The notes: generated from the sequence alone by a model not told the origin. Positions 35,166 to 44,185 are shown, counted from the stretch's first letter. The stretch: 50,799 nt of DNA from Parageobacillus thermantarcticus (GCF_900111865.1 NZ_FOJS01000022.1:1-50799); one strand, 5' to 3'. Program-made: numbers and translations.

Positions 35166-35789
35166 TCATACTTCTCTTACTTCTTCCAGATGCGACACAT
35201 CTCCTTCCAAAAGCAGTTCAAATCTCCCATCGTCCGCTTTAACGATCGTAACGCTTGTTCCGTACATATACGGAGGAGCCCAAAGCTCTTTTAACGGCGT
35301 GTTTTTGAAACGAGCGATGACCGCCTTTAACACCACCCCATGCGTCACAATCAAAATATTTCCTTCCGAGTGGCGTTCGACGATTTTCTCAATGGCGGTA
35401 AATGCTCGGTTTTGCACATCGATAAACCGCTCGCCGCGCCGTGGCGTGTATAAATGTGGATAATTCCAAAAATGGTCAAAAGCGACAGGATCCATCTCTT
35501 TAATTTCCTCATGGGTTTTTCCTTCCCAGTCGCCAAGGTGAATTTCCCGCAGCTGTTCGTCTGTATAAATCGGAACAAGCCGTTTTCCGCGAATCAACTG
35601 GGCGGTTTCGAGAGCGCGCCCGCTTGTGCTGGTGTAAATCGCGGTCAAATCAACCGCTTCTAACCGTTTTCCAAGCCGCAGTGCGTCTTGCCGCCCTTTT
35701 TCCGTCAGCGGCGAGTCTTGCCATCCTTGCATCCGTTTTTCAACATTCCACTCTGTTTCTCCGTGTCTAGTTAAATATAACATCACCAT
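35166..35789 (-). CDS. phoE: Histidine phosphatase PhoE (broad-specificity, phosphoglycerate mutase fold)
   Basis: This 207-residue protein has the catalytic LTRHGETEWN motif (His9), the supporting Arg in STSGRALETAQ, Glu in REIHLGDWEG and the second His in ILIVTHGVVLKAV. Residue by residue it strongly resembles the Geobacillus stearothermophilus PhoE/YhfR protein as I recall it (MQGWQDSPLTEKGRQDALRL, VAFDHFWNYPHLY), a broad-specificity alkaline-range phosphatase rather than a true phosphoglycerate mutase. It is monocistronic. This similarity is the best single clue to the host genus. Confidence 0.92.
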   Translation of the reverse strand: MVMLYLTRHGETEWNVEKRMQGWQDSPLTEKGRQDALRLGKRLEAVDLTAIYTSTSGRALETAQLIRGKRLVPIYTDEQLREIHLGDWEGKTHEEIKEMDPVAFDHFWNYPHLYTPRRGERFIDVQNRAFTAIEKIVERHSEGNILIVTHGVVLKAVIARFKNTPLKELWAPPYMYGTSVTIVKADDGRFELLLEGDVSHLEEVREV

Positions 35790-36120
35790 TCTTCCGTTCC
35801 CCCGTCCGTTATTTTCAATCGTTCCACCGCTAGCTTAAGCAGGAAAAAAGCGAGAAATCCGATCCGGCATAAGCGCGAAACCGAAAGTACAGCACCATTT
35901 TGGTCCATTCGGTTGTCACTATCATCATCTTTCTTTCCTTTTTCATCCTGCGCTATCCGTTTTTATTTCTCGATGTCTGTAACAAAAAGCGATGTTGCCC
36001 AACGGCGCGATGCTGTTCATTCGTCCATCACTTTATACAGGAAAGCGTCCGCTTTGTTCCTGTACTGTCCATTTTTCCGTCTCCAACTCGCTCGCTTTTA
36101 ATAACAAAAAACGAAAGAAA
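35790..36120. other. Intergenic region, nothing recognised
   Basis: About 330 bases lie between phoE and the terminator at 36121. Hydrophobic + strand frames are present, but they have no ribosome sites or coherent families. Confidence 0.4.
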
Positions 36121-36150
36121 ATCCCTTCTAACACGTTCATTTAGAAGGGA
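36121..36150 (-). terminator. Terminator after the PAS-GGDEF-EAL gene
   Basis: TCCCTTCTAA and TTAGAAGGGA form a stem; the minus strand continues TTTTCTTTCGTTTTTTG. Confidence 0.8.
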
Positions 36151-36164
36151 CGATCCAATACCGA

Positions 36165-38171
36165 TCAGTTATGCTCTTCCAGCCATTGTTGCAACTTTTC
36201 GGCTTCCAGCGACTTGCTAAAGTAATATCCTTGGGCAAAATCACAGTCCATCTGTTGGAGAAGCACCACTTGCTGATGCGTCTCGACACCTTCCGCCAGC
36301 ACTTGAATATCCAAACTTTTCGCTAAATGAATAATCGTATCGACAATCGTTGCGTCTTTTGAGTTTTCGGCAATTCCTTGAATAAAGCTGCGATCAATTT
36401 TTAATAAAGACACCGGCAAATTGCGAATGCACGCTAATGAAGAAAAACCTGTTCCAAAATCATCAATGGCTACTTGCACGCCGATATGCTTTAATTCGGC
36501 TAAAATATGTTTGCCCGTTTCAATATTTTCCATCAAGCCGCTTTCCGTCACTTCCAAAATTAAATATTCCGGTACAAATTTTGTATCATGCAAAATATCG
36601 GTAATATGTTGAATCAATTCCATGCGATTTAACAAAAACGGCGATAAGTTGACCGCCAACTTTAACTCTGGAAATCGTGACTGCCATTCTTTCACTTGGC
36701 GGCACGCATGTTCAAGCACCCATAACGTAATTTCGAAAATAAATCCGCTTTCTTCGGCAAGCGGAATAAAATCAAATGGCGGAATTTCCCCAAGCGACGG
36801 GTGACGCCAACGCAACAGTGTTTCCACACCCATCGTCGCACCGCTGCCAAGCTTGATTTTCGGCTGGTAACATAAATAAAATTGCTCACGCAAAATCGCA
36901 AACGGCAAATCTTGTTCAATGATCGCTTTCCGATTGTGCGTCGGGCGATAAAACTCATACCCGTTTTTTCCTCTTTTCTTTACATTATATAGGGCTTGAT
37001 CGGCGTATTTCATTACTTGTTCAATTCGGTCGCTGTCTTTTGGAAAAAACGCAATTCCCATCGATAGCGTGGACTGAATGAGCTGTTTTTCATAATAAAA
37101 TGGTTTATGAAACGCTTGAACAAGCTCATCGGCGAGTTTCGTCACTTCTTCTTTCGTCATGTCCGGAAGCAAAAGTACAAATTCATCTCCGCCAATGCGC
37201 GCAAAAAAATCTTCTTTACGTAGCACGCTTTGTACACGTTTTACCGCTTCCCGCAAAAAATAGTCGCCCGCTTGATGGGAAAAGTGATCATTAATCCATT
37301 TAAACTTATCAAAATCTAAATAACATAACGCAAAATCGGTTTGGCTTTCGATCAGCTGTTTTAGGTATCTTTCAAAATAGCTGCGGTTTGCAATGCCTGT
37401 CAACGAGTCAAAATAGGCAAGCTGACGCAGCTTTTCTTCGTACTTTTTCCGCTCACTAATGTTTTTCACTGTTACAATCACATAGTCAAGCTCATTTTGC
37501 TCATTCACAATCGCTTTTCCTTGCGCTTCCATCCATATCCATTTTCCTTCGTTATCGCGCTTGCGAAACTCAGCGATTTGCGTGTCATATGTACGGTATA
37601 GCTCATCAAACTTTCTCCTAATGTTCGGCAAATCATCAGGATGGACAAATTGAAAGATATCTTTATACGAGCGGCTGCGATTCGCTCTGTTCGCTTTTTT
37701 GTGAGAAGACGGTGTGTATAATAGCTCCCGTCTATTGGAAAAAATAAGAATATAATCCGTCGAATGTTCAGCGATCAGTTGAAAACGCTGCTTGTATTCT
37801 TCCAATGCCTGTTCTAATTTTTTCTCCTTCGTCACGTCCCGGCATACGCATAAAACGGCATCGGCTTCTCCTTGTTCGTTGATAATTGGTGAAAAAACAA
37901 TCTTCACGAGAACAAGATGACCATCCGCCTTTTTAATCGTCCATTCCACATGTGCGGGTTTCCCGTTTCTGACCGAATGCAATAACGGCTCCATTGCGTT
38001 TTTTTCCATCCCGACAATTGCGCCAAAATGAGCGCGTTGCGTCGCGTCACAGCCATTTTTACCTAGCAACGCTTGAAACGCGGGATTGATGTAAATGACA
38101 TTCCCTTCTTTGCTTAAAACCGCGACTGCATCAGTAAAATGATGAAAAAAAGCAGCATACTTACTTGTCAT
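36165..38171 (-). CDS. PAS-PAS-GGDEF-EAL c-di-GMP signalling protein
   Basis: This 668-residue soluble protein has two PAS domains (about 5-120 and 130-245; PAC ends RDVTKEKK and KNISERKK). The GGDEF domain has an intact RIGGDEF and SLTGIANR entry. The EAL domain has VETLLRW (Glu kept in an ETL variant of the signature), NLSP, LEVTES, IDDFGTGFSSL, LKIDRSFI and EGVET. Both catalytic sites look usable, so it may make and break cyclic-di-GMP, with one activity usually dominating. ATG 38169-38171 is chosen for GAGAGGTAA upstream and because the six residues before it have no family match. It is the third c-di-GMP enzyme within 11 kb. Confidence 0.92.
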   Translation of the reverse strand: MTSKYAAFFHHFTDAVAVLSKEGNVIYINPAFQALLGKNGCDATQRAHFGAIVGMEKNAMEPLLHSVRNGKPAHVEWTIKKADGHLVLVKIVFSPIINEQGEADAVLCVCRDVTKEKKLEQALEEYKQRFQLIAEHSTDYILIFSNRRELLYTPSSHKKANRANRSRSYKDIFQFVHPDDLPNIRRKFDELYRTYDTQIAEFRKRDNEGKWIWMEAQGKAIVNEQNELDYVIVTVKNISERKKYEEKLRQLAYFDSLTGIANRSYFERYLKQLIESQTDFALCYLDFDKFKWINDHFSHQAGDYFLREAVKRVQSVLRKEDFFARIGGDEFVLLLPDMTKEEVTKLADELVQAFHKPFYYEKQLIQSTLSMGIAFFPKDSDRIEQVMKYADQALYNVKKRGKNGYEFYRPTHNRKAIIEQDLPFAILREQFYLCYQPKIKLGSGATMGVETLLRWRHPSLGEIPPFDFIPLAEESGFIFEITLWVLEHACRQVKEWQSRFPELKLAVNLSPFLLNRMELIQHITDILHDTKFVPEYLILEVTESGLMENIETGKHILAELKHIGVQVAIDDFGTGFSSLACIRNLPVSLLKIDRSFIQGIAENSKDATIVDTIIHLAKSLDIQVLAEGVETHQQVVLLQQMDCDFAQGYYFSKSLEAEKLQQWLEEHN

Positions 38172-38512
38172 GAAACAATTACCTCTCAATGATAATTTTT
38201 AAGCAAAGCTGCCTCATATACTTTCATTTTTACGAAAAACATATATAAAAATCAACAAATTTCGTGAAATTTCTAGAAAAAAGAAACAATGCCGTTTTCT
38301 CATACTGCTTCGTCGAACGATCCGCTGATCGCAATGTCGTCCCCCGCTTTGCGCGCGCGCCACACCACTTTTTCATCTTCTTCGCTCCGCTGCTTCAGCT
38401 ATGTTTAGTACATGACTTGAAACGCCTCCATCGCCCGTTAAAAAAGTTGCTGTTTATAAAAAACCATGCTAGATTTAAAGTACGAGTGTTTGAAGAGAAA
38501 GGATGACAATCA
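38172..38512. other. Divergent intergenic region, nothing recognised
   Basis: About 340 bases lie between the start codons of the PAS-GGDEF-EAL and PCYCGC genes. It is expected to contain both promoters. No repeat copy or structured RNA was seen. A GCGCGCGCC stretch lies near 38353. Confidence 0.4.
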
Positions 38513-39007
38513 ATGAAACGAACGACCATCATGGCAGCGTGCCTGCTTTCTTTTAGCGTCATCATGAGCGCTTGTTCGAATGACGAAGCGAACAAAGCAA
38601 AGCAGGACCATTCTACGACATATACGACCAATTCTGGAGACATCCGCGAAACGACAAAATCGATCGACCATCTTCCTAAATTTTTAAACAACTTTGAAGA
38701 AGATATGGCCGTTTTGTACCAGCAAGCCGCCAAGCATAAAGACTTGCTCGAATATATTCCTTGCTACTGCGGCTGCGGCGAATCGGCCAATCACCAAAAT
38801 AACTACGATTGTTTCGTGCACGAGACGAGAAAAGACGGCTCTATCGTTTGGGACGACCACGCGACAAAATGCGGCGTCTGCCTTGAAATCGCGGCAGAAT
38901 CCATCGCTTCGTATGAACAAGGAAAATCGGTAAAAGAAATTCGCCAAATGATTGACGAAAAATATAAAGAAGGCTACGCGAAGCCGACGCCAACAAAACC
39001 GCTATAA
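38513..39007 (+). CDS. PCYCGC-motif lipoprotein
   Basis: This 164-residue lipoprotein has the signal peptide MKRTTIMAACLLSFSVIMSA followed by the lipobox Cys. The mature part contains the family-defining IPCYCGCGESANHQNNYDCF. A second Cys pair (CGVC) and conserved His in CFVHETRKDG and DDHATKCGVC follow, typical of PF13798. The Cys/His array suggests metal or haem binding at the outer membrane face; experimental function is not established to my knowledge. GAAAGGATG precedes the start and a terminator follows directly. Confidence 0.88.
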   Translation: MKRTTIMAACLLSFSVIMSACSNDEANKAKQDHSTTYTTNSGDIRETTKSIDHLPKFLNNFEEDMAVLYQQAAKHKDLLEYIPCYCGCGESANHQNNYDCFVHETRKDGSIVWDDHATKCGVCLEIAAESIASYEQGKSVKEIRQMIDEKYKEGYAKPTPTKPL

Positions 39008-39010
39008 TAA

Positions 39011-39043
39011 AAGGCGATCACCTGTTTTGGTGACCGCCTTTTT
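39011..39043 (+). terminator. Bidirectional terminator between PCYCGC and exonuclease genes
   Basis: GGCGATCACC and GGTGACCGCC form a stem with TTTTT on the + side and TTTTATT on the minus side. Confidence 0.8.
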
Positions 39044-39779
39044 ATCGTTTGCTTAGCGCACTATATAAATCATACAGCGTTTCGATGTTTTTGTTTTTTA
39101 ATTCTTGCAACAGCCGCGCCCATAGCTCCGCCATCGCCTGCACATCGCCATCTGCCGTATGCCGTCTTTCGCAAGAAATCCGATAATGCTGCAACGCCTC
39201 ATCGAGCGTAGGAAACGATCGGCGCTGCACCATTTCTGCAATGGGCTGCATATCGAAAAAACGCGCTGTCCATTTTGTTCGATAATGCGTCCAAAGGAAA
39301 TGATTCAAAAACGATAAATCATGGCCGATATGGTATCCGATCATTACCCCGCCGCTGATGAAAGATAAAAACGAACGCATCGCCTCATGCAGCCGCGGAG
39401 CATGCTGCACATCTTTCGCTCGAATTCCAGTCAATGCGGAAATGTGCGGCGGAATCGCTTTTTCCGGGCAAACAAGCGTGTAATACGTCTCTTCCACCGC
39501 TCCGCGCACCGTTTTTGCCGCGGCCATCGCCAAAATTTCATCACCACGCTGCGGCGAAAACCCGGTTGTTTCCATGTCGATGATCATAAACGTGACTTCA
39601 TCAAGGGGCATGTTCATATCGATTTGCTTTTTTTGCTGCTCTTTCCGCAACGCGCGGAGCCACATCTCCTGCTGGAATGAATGTTCCCCGTCAGCAAACG
39701 CTGACGGGACGTTGCCGTGCGGTATTCCGAGCGACAAAAAGCGAAGCGCCCGCTGCCAAAAACGATGCTGTCCTTCCAT
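39042..39779 (-). CDS. DnaQ-like 3'-5' exonuclease (DEDDh family)
   Basis: This protein of about 245 residues has the three exonuclease motifs: Asp and Glu in IIDMETTGFSPQ (ExoI), Asp in GYHIGHDLSFLNHF (ExoII), and His and Asp in RHTADGDVQAM (ExoIII). It resembles the epsilon-type exonucleases found beside GlnD-like proteins in many bacteria. The 70-residue N-terminal extension is basic and unassigned. ATG 39777-39779 starts just past the stop of the DUF294 gene, with AGGTGG within its last codons, so the two are translationally coupled. The biological substrate (DNA, RNA or oligonucleotide) is not clear. Confidence 0.88.
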   Translation of the reverse strand: MEGQHRFWQRALRFLSLGIPHGNVPSAFADGEHSFQQEMWLRALRKEQQKKQIDMNMPLDEVTFMIIDMETTGFSPQRGDEILAMAAAKTVRGAVEETYYTLVCPEKAIPPHISALTGIRAKDVQHAPRLHEAMRSFLSFISGGVMIGYHIGHDLSFLNHFLWTHYRTKWTARFFDMQPIAEMVQRRSFPTLDEALQHYRISCERRHTADGDVQAMAELWARLLQELKNKNIETLYDLYSALSKR

Positions 39780-39780
39780 T

Positions 39781-40827
39781 TTACTTACCACCTGCCTGCC
39801 GCGCAACAAACTGCTGCAGCCTTTTTGCTGTCCTCATCGCTTTTTTCAGCCATTTTTGTTCATTTGCTTCAAGCGCGCGCCATAACACATAGTCGCGGTC
39901 GGCTCCAGCTTCTGTTGCGTACTTTAGCCGAACGTAGTAATAAACCGACAGCGCATCCTTTGCTTCCTTCGCTAGCGGAAAAGGCAGCAGCGCCTGATTC
40001 GTAATCTCACGCCATCGTTCTAACGTCGTTGCTGCGGAAATATTGGCAAAGCACGATAGCCATTTTAACGAGTTGACGATTTGTACGTAACCGCTATGTT
40101 TCATATGAATCGATCCGCTATACGTCCCCCACCGTTCTGTCTGCACGTTATTGAACCAACCTAACGGCACGGCAGGAAACATAACATGCTCCCCCATTTG
40201 CCGAAGCAGCTGCGGCTCACGGTGGATCCAGTCAAACAGCGCTTTTCTGCTGTCAATAACAAGCTGGCTGTCTCCATAAATCGGCCGCATATCGATCGCG
40301 ATGAATAAAAAACGAATATCATTGGGGAGACGGTCGCGGATATACGCTTTGCTTTGATTTTCCCAATCATGAAGCGATTGCCCCCACCGTTTATTCGTCG
40401 CCATCACGTAGCCTGGACAATACGGATAGCCGATTTCATATAAATAATTCGTTCCGATTGCCGCCACATGTCGGACAAATTCATAACATTCTGTTTCTGC
40501 ATGCTCGCCGCATTCGAACAAAATGCCATGATCTTGGTCTGTCCATATGGTCGGTTCCCGTCTCCCCAAGCTTCCCATCACGTACCAACACCATTTTCTC
40601 GGGCGAATACCTACCGCCGCGCGCAACGTCTCCTCTTCCGCGAGTTGAAACGCCCGCTTCATGAGAACATCGTGCGCATCGCTGACGATATGGGAAAGCG
40701 GTTCAAGCCGTTCCCATTGCAAAGCGAGGCGAAGCCGCCTGGCAAGTTCGTCATGACAAACGCGAAGCTCTCCGACTGTCTTTGCCTGTTCCGCTTGCTT
40801 TATTAACTCATATAATGATTCCATCAT
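39781..40827 (-). CDS. GlnD-like DUF294 nucleotidyltransferase
   Basis: This protein of about 348 residues has a GlnD-like nucleotidyltransferase core GSLGRREPTIWTDQDHGILF (the G-S/G-R and two catalytic Asp pattern) followed by the DUF294_C helical domain. It has no CBS or cyclic-nucleotide domain, unlike longer relatives. In enteric bacteria the related GlnD uridylylates PII; here no PII (glnB/glnK) gene is next to amt, so its target is unknown. It is placed between amt and the exonuclease in one operon, preceded by GAAGGA. The TnrA/GlnR boxes upstream of amt should make it nitrogen-controlled. Confidence 0.85.
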   Translation of the reverse strand: MMESLYELIKQAEQAKTVGELRVCHDELARRLRLALQWERLEPLSHIVSDAHDVLMKRAFQLAEEETLRAAVGIRPRKWCWYVMGSLGRREPTIWTDQDHGILFECGEHAETECYEFVRHVAAIGTNYLYEIGYPYCPGYVMATNKRWGQSLHDWENQSKAYIRDRLPNDIRFLFIAIDMRPIYGDSQLVIDSRKALFDWIHREPQLLRQMGEHVMFPAVPLGWFNNVQTERWGTYSGSIHMKHSGYVQIVNSLKWLSCFANISAATTLERWREITNQALLPFPLAKEAKDALSVYYYVRLKYATEAGADRDYVLWRALEANEQKWLKKAMRTAKRLQQFVARQAGGK

Positions 40828-40862
40828 TTTTCTTCCTTCGAAAACGCGCAGCAAAATGAATG

Positions 40863-42161
40863 TTATTGCGTAAGCGGCTTCGACTGATAAGCCGGATCAA
40901 GCTGCTCCGGATAACCGTACGAACCGTGCTCACTAATATCCAATCCGGAAATTTCTTGTTCTGCTGTCACGCGCAATCCGATCGTTTTCTTTAATGCAAA
41001 CAATACGACAAACGATACCGCCGCCACATATACCGCTGCTCCGAGCACTCCGACCGTCTGCACGATTAATTGATGAAATCCGCCACCATACAACAATCCC
41101 GCTTTGCCGATACCCGTTATTTCCACTAAACGAGGCGAAGCGAAAAATCCGGTTGAAATCGTACCGATAATGCCGGCAATGCCATGCACCGAAAACGCAT
41201 AAATCGGATCATCAATGCCTTTTCGTTCAAAATAAATCGATGTCCAAAACGTCAACGAGCCGGCCACTGCTCCGATCACGACCGCCGCCCACGGTTCCAC
41301 GAACGCGCACGCCGCGGTAATCGCCACTAATGCTGCGAGCACACCGTTGACCATCGCCGGAATATCCGCTTTTCCGATCATGATTTTCGCCGTTAAAATT
41401 GCAGCAATCGCTCCCGCCGCGGCCGCCAAATTCGTCGTCAACGCGACATGGCCGAAAAACCCGTCGCCTACTGCCATCGTGCTTCCTGCATTAAATCCAA
41501 ACCAGCCGATCCATAAAATCAAACCGCCGATTACCGTATATACTTGGTTATGCCCCGGAATGACGTTCGGCGTTTTATCTTTATTAAATTTTCCGATCCG
41601 AGGTCCAAGCAAAATCGTCGCAATCAGCGCGGCAATCGCTCCTTGCAAATGAACGACCGTAGAGCCGGCAAAATCTTGCATTCCGATTTCGCCAAGCCAG
41701 CCGCCGCCCCATACCCAGTGGCCAATCACTGGATAAATCGCAATCGTAAAAATCGTTCCAAATAGAAAATAAACGGATAATTTCGCGCGTTCCGCAAAGC
41801 CTCCCCACGCGATTGCCAGCGATACCCCAGCAAAGCCTAACTGAAACAAAAACTTCAATGATAGCGGAACGTTAGCCCATGAAAGCGAAGCAAACGTCTT
41901 TTCATCTCCTTGCAAAAACCATCCTTCTGTTCCGATAAACCGGTTTCCCGAACCGAACGTAATCGCGAAGCCAAATGCCCAAAATGCAAGTGATGCAATC
42001 GCAAAGCTCAATATTTGTTTTCCTGCGACATGCCCGGAGTTTTTCATTCTCGTCGATCCCGCTTCCAACAAAGCGAATCCAGCCTGCATGCTGATCACTA
42101 GTATTGCGCTCACCATTACCCAAAGCGCATCAAGTCCTGCCGCTAACATTTTTCCGTCCAT
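40863..42161 (-). CDS. amt: Ammonium transporter Amt (NrgA-like)
   Basis: This 432-residue protein has eleven predicted membrane helices and Amt hallmarks: DALWVMVSAILVISMQAGFA, GFAGVSLAIAWGGFAERAKL, FAGSTVVHLQGAIAALIATI (with the first pore His) and FSVHGIAGIIGTISTGFFAS (with the second pore His). It imports ammonium when nitrogen is scarce. It leads an apparent operon with the DUF294 and exonuclease genes. Three TnrA/GlnR-type boxes lie within 130 bases upstream. Confidence 0.95.
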   Translation of the reverse strand: MDGKMLAAGLDALWVMVSAILVISMQAGFALLEAGSTRMKNSGHVAGKQILSFAIASLAFWAFGFAITFGSGNRFIGTEGWFLQGDEKTFASLSWANVPLSLKFLFQLGFAGVSLAIAWGGFAERAKLSVYFLFGTIFTIAIYPVIGHWVWGGGWLGEIGMQDFAGSTVVHLQGAIAALIATILLGPRIGKFNKDKTPNVIPGHNQVYTVIGGLILWIGWFGFNAGSTMAVGDGFFGHVALTTNLAAAAGAIAAILTAKIMIGKADIPAMVNGVLAALVAITAACAFVEPWAAVVIGAVAGSLTFWTSIYFERKGIDDPIYAFSVHGIAGIIGTISTGFFASPRLVEITGIGKAGLLYGGGFHQLIVQTVGVLGAAVYVAAVSFVVLFALKKTIGLRVTAEQEISGLDISEHGSYGYPEQLDPAYQSKPLTQ

Positions 42162-42179
42162 CTTTCTCCTCTCCCTTTC

Positions 42180-42291
42180 TGTTATATTTTATAACTTTAT
42201 ATGTAAAAATATATTACATTTAAAACAAATTTGCAATATTAATTTTATTATGTTAGCGATTACAAAATATTTTTTGTTATATTTTATAACA
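42180..42291 (-). promoter_or_regulatory. Three TnrA/GlnR boxes upstream of amt
   Basis: The consensus TGTNA-N7-TNACA is matched at 42180-42196 (TGTTATATTTTATAACT, one mismatch), 42202-42218 (TGTAAAAATATATTACA, perfect) and 42275-42291 (TGTTATATTTTATAACA, perfect). The box adjacent to the start codon would suit repression by GlnR and the distal ones activation by TnrA. The assignment rests on the known consensus. Confidence 0.85.
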
Positions 42292-42311
42292 TGATTGACA
42301 TCCTTCTTATT

Positions 42312-42420
42312 GGGTCAAGTCCAAATTATTGTATAAAATTCTATTACTAGTACATGGAATTATGGAAAAATAACACCGCTTTTTACTGTTTTGTTTTTAC
42401 ACAATTTTGCGGACTTGATC
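42312..42420 (-). repeat. Short MITE-like repeat, copy H (most complete)
   Basis: The left end GGGTCAAGTCCAAATTATTG, followed by TATAAAATTC, is nearly identical to the IS end at 302-333. The right end TTTTTACACAATTTTGCGGA then CTTGATC is its inverted repeat. The full element is about 109 bases with no coding capacity, inserted between amt and the VWA-like gene. Confidence 0.85.
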
Positions 42421-42516
42421 TTCTTATTGAATTAAGCTTCAAAAATTATAAAAAAATGGTTGTGCTTTTCCGTGATCTCACAATAATGTGGACTGCCCGT
42501 TTTTTAATGAAAAAGC

Positions 42517-42551
42517 AGAACGCCTTAAACCAAAGCGGTTTAAGGCGTTCT
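42517..42551 (-). terminator. Terminator after the VWA-like gene
   Basis: AGAACGCCTTAAACC and GGTTTAAGGCGTTCT form a perfect 15-base stem with a five-base loop; the minus strand continues GCTTTTTCATTAAAAAA. Confidence 0.85.
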
Positions 42552-42557
42552 GACCAT

Positions 42558-42971
42558 TTAGGCAACGCGAATCGGCTTGCCAAACGGCACGCGCGGCATA
42601 TAATCATCTGGAACAAGCCAAAACACTTCATAATCTACTTCCAATTCTTCATAAAAATAGCCTGTGACATCGGTAATGTAAAAAAGCGTATCGATTTTTT
42701 GTTCTTTCGCCCATTCCAACACTTCCGTATACGATGATTTTCCGTGTTTAAAATATTTAATCGCCGCCATCCCGATGGGAGACACGTCACGAATTTTAAA
42801 ATCGGCTTGCACGAGTAGCGTATCCGGTCTTGCTTTTTCAAACAGCTTAACGATGTTTTGAATTAAAATCGGACGCGATGGACGATTGGACGTATCAATC
42901 GCCAAAGCGATCGAATGGTCTTTTCGTTCCTTCAATAGCGCAAGCAGCGCCCTCTGCCATTTCACGATCAT
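42558..42971 (-). CDS. Short VWA-like domain protein (DUF2201 C-terminal type)
   Basis: This protein of about 137 residues is similar in layout to the C-terminal VWA-like domain of DUF2201 proteins. It has IALAIDTSNRPSRPILIQNI (with a MIDAS-like D-T-S start but not the full DxSxS), LLVQADFKIRDVSP, then LFYITDVTGYF and the closing PFGKPIRVA. The usual N-terminal metallopeptidase-like half is absent. It has a good AGGAGGG site, so it is either a real compact protein or a stable remnant. The function is unknown; partner AAA+ ATPases usually encoded nearby are not in the window. Confidence 0.6.
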   Translation of the reverse strand: MIVKWQRALLALLKERKDHSIALAIDTSNRPSRPILIQNIVKLFEKARPDTLLVQADFKIRDVSPIGMAAIKYFKHGKSSYTEVLEWAKEQKIDTLFYITDVTGYFYEELEVDYEVFWLVPDDYMPRVPFGKPIRVA

Positions 42972-43062
42972 CATCCCTCCTAATCATGATGTTGTGACAT
43001 TGTCGGTATTAGTATGGTCAGGGAGGAAGCCGAATACGAACTGCTTTTCTTTCCTCTTTCTC

Positions 43063-43917
43063 CTACAATTTCGTCAAAATCAAGCCAAATAACGCTGTCG
43101 CAATTCCAATGAGCTGGTACGATTTTAGTCTTTCTTTAAATAAGAAGCGACCAAGCACGACAACGACGAGGCAGTTTAAACTAACGATCGGAAACACGAT
43201 CGAGGCAACACCTTGATTCAACGCATAAAAGTAACAGCTAAACCCGATGACGCTAAATAGCGCCACTGTTGCCCCGATGCGAAATTCCCGCTTTTGCGCT
43301 GCTGTTTTCCGGCAGCTCCAAAATAAATACACTCCTCCACCGCCGTACATGGCAGTCAGCAAGTCTAGCGAACCGATGCCGCTGACAGAGCACCACTTCA
43401 TCAAAATTCCAACCGCTCCAAACGAAACAATCGCCATGCCGATATGGATTAGCCAAGGTATGTATTGATAATTTTCTTTCACTTTCGGAGTATATTGGAT
43501 GATGGCAGCGGAACATAACATGCACAAAATGCCAATCCAATGCAAAAGCGGGATATGTTCGCCAAATATAATTCCAGCCGCCAGCACAGGAAAAATCGCA
43601 TTCACCGCAATAAGCGGCGCCGTTAAGCTAGCCGGCCCTTTTTCGAAAGCATCGGACATTTGCATATTTCCCGTTGCGTTGCAAATTCCGATGAGCGCCC
43701 CAAGAACAACAGACGCCACGCTAGGATGCAGCGATTTCGTCATCCATCCATACAACATCATAATGGAAAACGCTACGACATAAAAATAAAATTGGATATG
43801 TTGCTTCGACAACGAATAGCGCGTGCTCCACTTAAACAGCGTGTTATTGATGCCGAAACAAACGGCAGTTAATACAGCAGCAGCTAACCACACTTTTGTT
43901 TCGCTCCCTAGTTGCAA
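43063..43917 (-). CDS. EamA/DMT-family transporter
   Basis: This 284-residue protein has ten hydrophobic segments arranged as two EamA halves, each starting in the inside-out pattern typical of drug/metabolite transporters. Conserved segments include AVCFGINNTLFKWS, GPASLTAPLIAVNAIFPVLA, and NQGVASIVFPIVSLNCLVVV with FLFKERLKSYQLIGI at the end. It is probably a permease for a small metabolite; the substrate cannot be told. It is monocistronic on the minus strand. Confidence 0.85.
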   Translation of the reverse strand: MQLGSETKVWLAAAVLTAVCFGINNTLFKWSTRYSLSKQHIQFYFYVVAFSIMMLYGWMTKSLHPSVASVVLGALIGICNATGNMQMSDAFEKGPASLTAPLIAVNAIFPVLAAGIIFGEHIPLLHWIGILCMLCSAAIIQYTPKVKENYQYIPWLIHIGMAIVSFGAVGILMKWCSVSGIGSLDLLTAMYGGGGVYLFWSCRKTAAQKREFRIGATVALFSVIGFSCYFYALNQGVASIVFPIVSLNCLVVVVLGRFLFKERLKSYQLIGIATALFGLILTKL

Positions 43918-43987
43918 TGTACATCTTTTATTATAAATCGGGGAAACGAAATAGCGTCAAGGCTTTTTTCCGCCTTGACGCCTTTGT

Positions 43988-44185
43988 TTACTCGCTGTTT
44001 TGCCGAGAAAGGGGAATATCTTTTCCGCTTACATCATCCATGACCCCATCGACCGTCCCTTCCACATACGCGTCCCTCACTTGTTCGTGCGTTGTCGCCA
44101 ACGCGGAAGCTAAAAAAGTAGAACGGTCATAATCAGATGGATTATATTGCCTTCCCGCGATATTTAAGTTTTCTTGTTTTTCCAT
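43988..44185 (-). CDS. yozQ: YozQ-family small protein (DUF4025)
   Basis: This 65-residue soluble protein has the conserved DUF4025 segments AGRQYNPSDYDRSTFLASAL, THEQVRDAYVEGTVDGV and DGVMDDVSGKDIPLSR. It is specific to Bacillaceae and of unknown function. ATG 44183-44185 is chosen because AAGGAGG lies seven bases upstream; a longer hydrophobic frame before it is out of keeping with the family. Confidence 0.85.
   Translation of the reverse strand: MEKQENLNIAGRQYNPSDYDRSTFLASALATTHEQVRDAYVEGTVDGVMDDVSGKDIPLSRQNSE

Noticed and set aside
35900-36220. 106-codon + strand frame with a hydrophobic start
   Set aside because: It has no ribosome site or recognisable family and overlaps the terminator and end of the PAS-GGDEF-EAL gene.
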